Assembly: GCA_041685645.1 (NCBI GenBank)
Contig: JAWLFI010000002.1
Coordinates: forward strand, 1-40,372
Length of the DNA: 40,372 nt
Origin: JAWLFI01 sp041685645
GTDB taxonomy: Bacteria > Bacteroidota > Bacteroidia > Chitinophagales > Saprospiraceae
Direction of reading: 5' to 3'
Below, piece after piece: positions 34,801 through 40,372 of this stretch (position 1 is its first letter; each line of letters opens with the position of its first letter). The translations under genes and the position numbers were made by a program. The notes beneath the pieces are model-generated. The model was not told the DNA's origin, ran no database searches, and saw only the letters and a program-made list of their open reading frames with translations.

Positions 34801-37800
34801 GGAGGGGTTCCGCCCTATGTTGTCAATGGAAATGCCCTCACCGGAAACACCTTTACTTCAGATCCCCTTCCATCGGGGAGCAATATCTCCTTTACCGTAG
34901 TCGATGATAATGGATGTGAAGATGAAGTGAGTGGGATGTTTGACTGTCCCTGTGTCATTGATGCCGGCACGATGGCCAATAATCTGCTCGAAGCTTGCCT
35001 GGATGACAATGAGACCGTTTCGGCCACCTTTAATAATGATGCTACAGTTGGGCCGAATGACATCGGTTGGTATTACCTGCACGACAGCCCCGGGGATCAA
35101 CTCGGCACCATTTTCGATGATAACGGAACGGGCATTTTTACTTTTGTGCCCGGCATGGTGCCCGGTCAGACCTATTATATTTCATATGTTGTCGGGGAAG
35201 ATCTGGGTGGCCAGCCCGACTTAAATGATCCCTGCTTATCTGTGGCCCAAGGACAGCCGGTTGTGTTTTATGAAAACCCCACAGCCGATTATCTCGGCGA
35301 TGATCAGTTTTGTGAATTATCCACCCTGTTAATCGTGGATGTTTCTGCCTTCGCGGATAACTTTAGTTGGTCATTGGTGAATGGATCGGGCAGCGCTTCC
35401 TTCGATGACCCAACAGCTCAGGATCCCTTTGTGACTGTCAGCGAGCCGGGAAGCTATACGTTTAGATTAGATATTGAAAATCCCGCCTGTCAGGACTTTA
35501 TTGAGTTTGCGATTGAGTTTCGAGAGCCGCCTCAAGTTAACATCGTCTCTACCGAGTGCACCAGTCAGGACTCCTTTGTCTTAGTTCTGGATATCCAGGG
35601 CAGTGGAACTGACTTTACGGTCGACCTGCCCGGGACATTTTCCGGTTCTACTTTTACCTCTGACCTCCTCGACAACAGTCAGAGTTATTCTATACAAATT
35701 ACCGACGATGCCGGCTGTTCTTCCTCTGTAAACATTGGGCCGATTGCATGCGACTGTCTGTCAGAAGCCGGGGACATGCCCTCCGGACAAATAGACCTTT
35801 GCATCACCGCTGATTCCATATTTCTCGATTTTTTAGGCGGAGATAATTTGGACGGCGATGATACTTCCGGCTTTGTCATTCACAGCGGAACCGGCAATTT
35901 CCTTGTCGATCCTGTCTTTTTTAGTTCGGCAGATTCTTTTCCGCTGCCCGACACCCTGGAAGCCGACCGACTGTATTATATATCCCGTGTCGTAGGAAAT
36001 GCCCTGGCCAACGGCTCCGTGGATCTTTCCGATCCCTGTCTGGCCGTCTCGCCCGGACAACGTTTATACCTCTACGACCTTCCCAACTTTAGTTTGGAAG
36101 ACAGCGTGGCTGTTTGCGGTTTAGAAGCTAAGGTCGTGGTGACGGATGCCGGAGTGGGATTCATAGACGTCGTATCGAACAGCACCGGAGCCGACATTAC
36201 ATTCGATGTGCGAAACGATACCCTCATCTGGGCAACCGATACCGCTACTCAAATTATTTACACCTACAGAGAAGATAATGGCTTCTGTGAACGCACTGAC
36301 ACCGCCAGTGTGGAACTGTTAGGGCAACCTACATTTACTAATGTTCAGACGGCGTGTTTAGCAGAGGATTTCACCTATACCTTTTCGGTAACAGGTGGAC
36401 GGGAGCCGTATGTGTTAAACGGGCAGCCCATTTCATCTCTTCCGGTGCAGGGAGACACCCTTTCTGCTGATAGTGTATTGACTTTTGTGCTGGAAGACCA
36501 AAGCGGTTGTTTTTCAGACACCTTAGTTCTCGATGTGGATTGTTCCTGCCTGAGTCAGGTCGGCGATCCCAGCCCGGATTTTATCGAGCTTTGTTCCGGC
36601 GATAGTCTCCTACCCTCTGCTGTATCCTTTTCGGGTACGCAAACAGAACCCGGGGACACCGTTTTATATATCCTCTACGATGGTCCGGATCCGGCAATTG
36701 ATGGTGAATGGGCCCGATCCTCCACCCCTGCTTTTGCCGATCCCGGCAGTCCGCGAGGCGATAGTGTGTATTTGCGCTCCTGGGTAGGCCCGGCTTCCGG
36801 AGATTCCATTTTGTTTGCGGATCCCTGTGCAGCAGTTTCAGCGCCTCTCATTCTCGTATGGCAAGAAACCAACACCTTTACTGTGGATGTCTCCGAAAAT
36901 CAGCTCTGTATTTCTGACTCTTTTGAAATTGTGGTTTCAGGGGAAGGTGTTTTGCCTTTCACCCTGGATATAGCGGCAGACAATGGCTCAGTCGAAAACC
37001 GCACAGTAGAGCGTGCTGTAGATACGTTTTATCTACCCGCTTTGCCCGGAACCGTCAACTGGATGTTCAGCGGGGAAACCGCCAACTGTCCAAGTGGCGA
37101 TACCGTTTCCCTTTCAGTGGAAGGAATTGAGCCGCTTGCGGTCAACTTCAATACCCCGGATACCTTGTGCAATGATGCCATTCAGGGATCCCAATTGGAC
37201 TTAGCTTCCCTACTTGCTGATCCGACGATCGAAGGCAGCTGGACGTCCGCTGACTTCCCCATCCAAAACGATCAAATTGATGCCGATGGACTGCCCGCCG
37301 GCAATTATGAAGTTGTTTTTTCCACCGTTGGATTTGAAGATCCCTGTCCGGGGCAGGAATTTATACTTTCTATTCCTGTAGATTCCTGTCCTTGTCCGCG
37401 CGTCCTCTTGCCCGATAGCCTGGCACTATGTTCTACAGATTCCACTTTGGTACTCAATGATCTATTGCCTCCTTCAGCTTTCCCCGGAGAATGGGAGATT
37501 GCCAATGTGCAGGGACTGCTCAACCCACCGACGATAAGTAGTGGCAATCTCATTTTCTTTTCTGCCGATCAAGGGAGTTATGAGCTCAGATACATCTATG
37601 CCAACCCCACATCGCCGAACTGTCCGGAAGCCGCTGTCATTCAATTGCAGATCGATGCGCCCCTTTCATCGGGGGAGCCGATCAGCAGCGATGCGATCTG
37701 TGTCAATGCACAATCCCAGCTCAACCTTTTTGACTTTGTGCAGGGCGCTTCCCGATCAGGACAATGGGAAGATGGTACGGGCCCTATAGACTCCTTGATA

Positions 37801-38676
37801 TCGCTGGTAGATTATGGTGTGGGCGAGCAAACCTTTAGCTATGCTCTGCCCGCTACGGGTTCCTGTCCGGAACGAAATGTTGACATTGAGTTGGAGTTTA
37901 GTGAAGCACCGGATGTTGAAATCACCGCAATAGATGAACGATGTGCAGGCGATGAGGATGGTTCGATAACCGCAATGATCACAGATAACGCAACGGGCCC
38001 TTACGAGACCTTCGTCAATGGCAATGCCACGGACTTCCCCCTGGAAAACCTGGCCCCGGGCACCTATACTTTTTCCCTGGAAAATGGAGCGGGCTGTGGA
38101 ACAGATACTACGATTTCGATTGCACCGGGTGAGGATTTAGAGGTGGATCTAGGAGCCGATTTGACCGGCAGTGTTGGAGATAGGTTCAATTTTAATGCGG
38201 GGGTGCGTCCGGATAGTATTACACTGAGAGAGATTCGGTGGTTTGTGGATGGAGAAGTTGTTCCCGTGAGTGAACTGCAATGGAGTGAGGAGTTTCGAGA
38301 AGCTTCCACCGTTAGCATTGAAGTGATTTCGCAGTTGGGCTGCTCGGCCCGTGATCAACTCAGCATTCGTTTGTCTTCGCCGGAGATTTACTTGCCCAAT
38401 GTATTTCACCCCGGGGGAAGTATTGATGAAAACCGCCGCTTTGGCCCCATTTCGGCTGCCAATGATATTCTGGTGGAGCGTTTCTATATATTTGATCGCT
38501 GGGGCAATCAGTTGTTTGGAGTAGAGGATGTGCCCATCAATACTTCTCCGAGCTATTGGAATGGTCGAGCCAATGGCCAGTTGCTCATGCCAGGCGCATA
38601 TGTGTATAGTCTGCGAGTGCGCTTTGTCAGTGGAGAAACCGAGACTTTTGTAGGTAGTGTTACTTTGGTGGAGTAG
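31819..38676 (+). CDS. Giant repeat-built extracellular protein with T9SS type B sorting domain
   Basis: From ATG 31819 the protein has about 2285 residues. A signal peptide (LLFLFLLAFQFLAQGQ) is followed by two tandem copies of a two-part module. Part one is a proprotein-convertase P-domain-like fold (GATNPTIGTNGQ, GTLVNWELDFYDNSG). Part two is an acidic unit from CQADGGDINGG to CADLSENCETITI. PKD/Ig-like domains follow, then three copies of a unit of roughly 265 residues, combining a SprB-like segment (GGVPPYVVNGN) with a Cys-rich unit starting CPCVIDAGTM, CDCLSEAGDM or CSCLSQVGD. The last 95 residues (YLPNVFHPGG, FYIFDRWGNQLFG, GAYVYSLRVRF) are a gliding-motility-associated type B sorting domain. 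It is probably a surface adhesin or gliding-related protein; no enzymatic domain is seen. Acidic composition fits an extracellular, calcium-binding role, which is inference. Confidence 0.88.
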   Translation: MLTSPCMRCILLFLFLLAFQFLAQGQCDCTDCPEDLNSGVGGGVTSEIEVSGATNPTIGTNGQGLRSVRLHLIHASLEEIDVILRKQGGGPFAFSRLIEQNGSSTSDTVTLEVCFINCDEDADADAGFPDVFDSGSGYNNDSTYSGKYFPSQGNPGGCFDDRFDGLGVNGVWELAISGSPTFGGTLVNWELDFYDNSGTSCQEFCVIPNCQADGGDINGGIDTLYEGDPALNRSLPPTYSGSEPDPSDYGYTYVITDEDSDIILAYDEDADLTGFDTGTYIICGLSYLIDDFDDIPDPDGTYTLADLQDDIDAPVFCADLSENCETITILPELVSSQCECSDCPFTIPEEGSAESTLTVTGATNPTLGVNGQQLKAIHLDFFHNGIGEIELTLQAPDGSQVQLIDQNFLAQFDRDNTFSICFVDCGEPTEPYPGTSANFDTEEFDVIGQSYEGVYYPSVSTECLSNLTGDVNGEWKLIWDDFLILMGGTLFSWRLEFEDNSGTECEVVCEVEDCLADGGDINGQTDTLCLGDPDLNRDLPPSYSGSEPDPAEYGYTYVIADADSEVILNYDEDADLTGFDVGTYTICGLSYLLDDFDDIPDPDGTYSLGDLQDDINEPDFCADLSENCETITIVPEPVLPDVSGPLEVCADEPVEYIIENYDPQFEYTVDLRQGSFSSFTVDEDVVSVTFTSGPGELCFTAENACGISDEDCISIEVVDSSDPIEITGPLSVCEGEEYVYTIDPPVGPGEDYDIMVDGGLIVDQSGNTVTIEWTSGGNNSITVEIIGSSCPSPPGSLTVNIETYTFPPTFNSPVTGCVGDTLTSFIDPDPDILSYTWSGGGIDILSGGNSNEVSYVITESGNVDVCLEVETDCGFFGPECEIIDVNELPEPELIEPDPTCDFNFPLDAIVDPGNDVSWIDVDGPTGITFAPPNAPNTVASVTQAGIYTIAIEENNNGCIGYDTVQVEVFESPEIVDTSFSCDINREFTFSFSIDGGVPPYVVNGNALTGNTFTSDPLPSGSNISFTVVDDNGCEDEVSGMFDCPCVIDAGTMANNLLEACLDDNETVSATFNNDATVGPNDIGWYYLHDSPGDQLGTIFDDNGTGIFTFVPGMVPGQTYYISYVVGEDLGGQPDLNDPCLSVAQGQPVVFYENPTADYLGDDQFCELSTLLIVDVSAFADNFSWSLVNGSGSASFDDPTAQDPFVTVSEPGSYTFRLDIENPACQDFIEFAIEFREPPQVNIVSTECTSQDSFVLVLDIQGSGTDFTVDLPGTFSGSTFTSDLLDNSQSYSIQITDDAGCSSSVNIGPIACDCLSEAGDMPSGQIDLCITADSIFLDFLGGDNLDGDDTSGFVIHSGTGNFLVDPVFFSSADSFPLPDTLEADRLYYISRVVGNALANGSVDLSDPCLAVSPGQRLYLYDLPNFSLEDSVAVCGLEAKVVVTDAGVGFIDVVSNSTGADITFDVRNDTLIWATDTATQIIYTYREDNGFCERTDTASVELLGQPTFTNVQTACLAEDFTYTFSVTGGREPYVLNGQPISSLPVQGDTLSADSVLTFVLEDQSGCFSDTLVLDVDCSCLSQVGDPSPDFIELCSGDSLLPSAVSFSGTQTEPGDTVLYILYDGPDPAIDGEWARSSTPAFADPGSPRGDSVYLRSWVGPASGDSILFADPCAAVSAPLILVWQETNTFTVDVSENQLCISDSFEIVVSGEGVLPFTLDIAADNGSVENRTVERAVDTFYLPALPGTVNWMFSGETANCPSGDTVSLSVEGIEPLAVNFNTPDTLCNDAIQGSQLDLASLLADPTIEGSWTSADFPIQNDQIDADGLPAGNYEVVFSTVGFEDPCPGQEFILSIPVDSCPCPRVLLPDSLALCSTDSTLVLNDLLPPSAFPGEWEIANVQGLLNPPTISSGNLIFFSADQGSYELRYIYANPTSPNCPEAAVIQLQIDAPLSSGEPISSDAICVNAQSQLNLFDFVQGASRSGQWEDGTGPIDSLISLVDYGVGEQTFSYALPATGSCPERNVDIELEFSEAPDVEITAIDERCAGDEDGSITAMITDNATGPYETFVNGNATDFPLENLAPGTYTFSLENGAGCGTDTTISIAPGEDLEVDLGADLTGSVGDRFNFNAGVRPDSITLREIRWFVDGEVVPVSELQWSEEFREASTVSIEVISQLGCSARDQLSIRLSSPEIYLPNVFHPGGSIDENRRFGPISAANDILVERFYIFDRWGNQLFGVEDVPINTSPSYWNGRANGQLLMPGAYVYSLRVRFVSGETETFVGSVTLVE
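31897..33730 (+). repeat. Tandem duplication within the giant protein gene
   Basis: Two units of about 930 and 900 bases (31897-32829 and 32830-33730) each encode a Cys-x-Cys-x2-Cys-Pro start, a P-domain-like fold and a 123-residue acidic part. The acidic parts are roughly four-fifths identical (shared LPPxYSGSEPDP, YDEDADLTGFD, DDFDDIPDPDGTY), while the P-domain parts have diverged much more. Lower identity in one half suggests that gene conversion or selection keeps the acidic part uniform. Confidence 0.8.
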
Positions 38677-38728
38677 GGCAGCGATTCCCGATGAGAATGA
38701 ACGAGAAACGATCTATCCATTGGCGCAC

Positions 38729-39658
38729 TTACTTGTAATCTGATGCAATAATGGCTGAAATTCCATCTTCATAAGGGGTGGGCTGCATGTCAAATTCGCT
38801 TTCAAATTTACTACTGTCAAAAACGTAATCCCTGTCGTACTGATACAGCATTTCTACGGATTCTTTCATAATGGGCATGAACCAACCCATGACCCGAACT
38901 AAAAATGGAGAAATGACTCTGTATTTCGGTTTTACGCCCATTTCATTGGCGATGGCTTCTATCCATTCCCGCCCCGTCAATGGCTGGGGCGCAGTAGGCA
39001 GATGCCAAACCTGGCCGTAGGCATGATCCGAGTTGCCCAGCAGTGCAGTCGCCTTTGCGGCATCCGGTGTGTAGGTAAAGGAATGTTTGCAGCTATCATC
39101 GACCATCCAATTGGCTTTTTTCCCCTGGCTTAGGGGAGTGAAAACCGTTTCCGTCAATATGCTCGTGTTTTCGATAGAGGGACCGTAAAAATCGGCCGAG
39201 CGAGCAATCAATGCTTTCAGTTGACCCGCCTCGGCCTTTTCCATTATCGATTGCGCAATTTGCATTCTTATTTTCCCCTTCTTGCTCGGCGGCTTGACTT
39301 TGGTACTTTCTGTCATTGGGTTGAGGTGATCCTTGTCGTACATATAGACATTGTCGAAAAACACCAGTTTACAGCCTTCGGAAGCGCAAATGTCAAGCAG
39401 AGCATTTATAAATGGAGGCCAGGTCTCTTCCCAGACTTTGAAGCTGTATGGGAACCCCACGGTTACATAAACGATGTCCGAGCCCTGGATGGCTTTTTTG
39501 AGCTGTTGGGGAAAGAGCACATCGGCAGCAAACAGTTGGTCGCTGTCGTTCACCTTTTGCGGCTCTCGGCTCACGAGCCTGATATCGCCGGTATATTGTT
39601 TCAGGGCTTTTGCCAATTCCACACCGATGGCGCCACCGGATCCTAATATTGTCTGCAT
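38729..39658 (-). CDS. NAD-dependent epimerase/dehydratase family protein (extended SDR)
   Basis: The 309-residue protein has an N-terminal Rossmann motif in ILGSGGAIGVELAKALKQY (G-x2-G-x2-G), DIRLVSREPQKV, and ADVLFPQQLKKAIQGSDIVYVTVGFPY. The sequence FFDNVYMYDKDHLNPMTESTKVKP sits where extended SDRs have the catalytic Tyr and Lys, but the exact YxxxK spacing is not clear, and the lysine may come from KPPSKKGKIR. LKALIARSADFYGPSIENT and YDRDYVFDSSKFESEFDMQPTPYEDGI are typical of the family. It could be a sugar-nucleotide or small-molecule reductase. It stands alone, convergent with the giant protein gene. Confidence 0.82.
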   Translation of the reverse strand: MQTILGSGGAIGVELAKALKQYTGDIRLVSREPQKVNDSDQLFAADVLFPQQLKKAIQGSDIVYVTVGFPYSFKVWEETWPPFINALLDICASEGCKLVFFDNVYMYDKDHLNPMTESTKVKPPSKKGKIRMQIAQSIMEKAEAGQLKALIARSADFYGPSIENTSILTETVFTPLSQGKKANWMVDDSCKHSFTYTPDAAKATALLGNSDHAYGQVWHLPTAPQPLTGREWIEAIANEMGVKPKYRVISPFLVRVMGWFMPIMKESVEMLYQYDRDYVFDSSKFESEFDMQPTPYEDGISAIIASDYK

Positions 39659-39793
39659 ATCTTTCTCGTTTTTTGGGTTTGCTGAAACTCTATAAATATA
39701 TGAAAAACTGCTGATAGGACGAGGCGGCCGGGATATTTTTTGCTGCTTTAACTTGAATGTGCTACCCCCCGGAATCTATTTTTCTATAATGAA

Positions 39794-40000
39794 TTTTTGG
39801 GCATCACCGGGCCTCGTTGTGCACGAGGCCCGGTCGCTATGTCCGGGGGTCCCGTCCCCACAAAGGGTTGTGGGGACCTGCTTCCCCAGCACTTTTGCCG
39901 GATGTATAGTTTAAAACCATAGGTTTTCCGATACAATTTTTATCGAAGTACCTACTTTGAAATAAAGTGCTGGGTCGCAGCCCCTCCCAGCGCTGATGCG
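39794..40000 (+). repeat. Three-hairpin intergenic element, copy 6
   Basis: Starts TTTTTGGGCATCACC and ends near CAGCGCTGATGCG. Hairpin 1 is CCGGGCCTCGT with ACGAGGCCCGG (about 39808-39834). The junction is TCGCTATGTCC. Hairpin 2 is GTCCCCACAA, AGGG, TTGTGGGGAC. Hairpin 3 is CCCAGCACTT with AAGTGCTGGG across a long AT-rich loop. It starts 136 bases upstream of the epimerase-like gene's start and does not follow a visible gene. A separate short hairpin (GCAGGCC with GGCCTGC) follows at 40002-40018. Confidence 0.75.
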
Positions 40001-40018
40001 GGCAGGCCTGCGGCCTGC

Positions 40019-40189
40019 ATACATATGGGTGCGTTTTTCTTAATTGTAATAGTAAATCACGCGGAGGTACCAGCAGAATCCCGCCTTACGAGAGATAAGA
40101 TATTTCCCATAACTTCCTGAAATAGACCGCCAAGGTTTGATCCTTGGAAATCGCATAAAAATCTCATTTACTTGCAGAGTTACCTTTTA
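40019..40189 (+). other. Right-edge intergenic stretch without a recognised gene
   Basis: This is non-coding as far as can be seen. One small hairpin (CCAAGG with CCTTGG, about 40131-40148) is present. It separates the three-hairpin element from the tandem repeat. Confidence 0.4.
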
Positions 40190-40344
40190 GGCATACGCGT
40201 CAACTTACGGCTGGTTATGTTACTCATAAACAGGGATAGCAGACAATAACTGACTAGAACCCCGACAGGCATCCGCGTCAACTTGCGACTGATTATGTTA
40301 GTCACAAAAAGGATAGTAGACAATAACTGATTAGAACCCCGACA
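40190..40344 (+). repeat. Tandem 78-bp direct repeat, two units
   Basis: Units at 40190-40267 and 40268-40344 share GGCAT, CGCGTCAACTT, GGATAG, AGACAATAACTGA and end TAGAACCCCGACA; about 85-90% of positions agree by eye. The units are contiguous, with no spacers, so this is not a CRISPR array. Confidence 0.8.
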
Positions 40345-40372
40345 GGGGTTCAACCTCATTAGCCCCGGGCGA
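40334..40372 (+). repeat. REP-like palindromes at window edge
   Basis: GAACCCC, GACA, GGGGTTC forms a perfect short hairpin at 40334-40351, followed by TCATTAGCCCCGGGC up to the edge. This layout (AACCCC palindrome then AGCCCCGGG) recalls repeat families I associate with RAYT/IS200-type elements in Bacteroidota. The window ends before any associated gene could be seen. Confidence 0.5.

Noticed and set aside
40190..40372. CRISPR-like repeats at the right edge
   Set aside because: Only two 78-base units, directly abutting, with no unique spacers and no cas genes in the window.

Overview
This window most likely comes from a member of the Bacteroidota, probably a Saprospiria/Lewinella-like bacterium. 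Three predicted secreted proteins carry type IX secretion (T9SS) C-terminal sorting domains of both kinds. Promoters of the Bacteroidota type (TTTG, about 18-21 bases, TAnnTTTG) can be read upstream of the tRNA and of trhO. Several families typical of the phylum are present: DUF5606, a fused alpha/beta 2-oxo acid dehydrogenase E1, a choice-of-anchor B protein, DUF4412, and a short lid-less adenylate kinase. The assignment below phylum level is inference.

Layout. 1-1510: a GT-C-like membrane glycosyltransferase running off the left edge. 1825-4147 (minus): an alanine racemase and an M20 amidohydrolase, probably co-transcribed. 4303-8476 (plus): a secreted choice-of-anchor B protein, the tRNA hydroxylase TrhO and a TPR protein. 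8484-11794 (minus): two overlapping GT4 glycosyltransferases and a YdcF/SanA-like membrane protein. 11896-13946: a TrpF-like barrel protein (plus), then rsgA and a YqeY protein (minus). 14667-19479 (plus): an RND/MMPL transporter, tRNA-Gln, and an AMP nucleosidase plus isocitrate dehydrogenase pair. 19849-23966 (minus): a DUF4412 protein, obg, adk, an NlpC/P60 lipoprotein and a nitrilase/omega-amidase. 24295-28408 (plus): recO, the fused E1, DUF5606 and a GT2 glycosyltransferase. 28906-31371 (minus): a secreted PQQ-type sugar dehydrogenase-like protein. 31819-38676 (plus): a repeat-built extracellular protein of about 2285 residues. 38729-39658 (minus): an NAD-dependent epimerase-like protein. 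39659-40372: non-coding repeats. Most genes are housekeeping or cell-envelope genes; I see no phage, CRISPR array or intact insertion sequence.

The most unusual structure is non-coding. Six dispersed intergenic elements share one design: a 5' end TTTTGGGCG, a strong first hairpin, a conserved TCGGGCTATG-like junction, a second hairpin, a third hairpin, and a 3' end like CCCTNACGCAA. The stems differ almost completely between copies but stay paired, which is covariation. Four of the six lie 11-56 bases behind a stop codon, in the same orientation as that gene. I recall similar motifs between genes in other Bacteroidota but know no name or function for them. A separate palindromic MITE-like element lies at 14465-14631, and a 78-bp tandem repeat leading into REP-like palindromes sits at the right edge.
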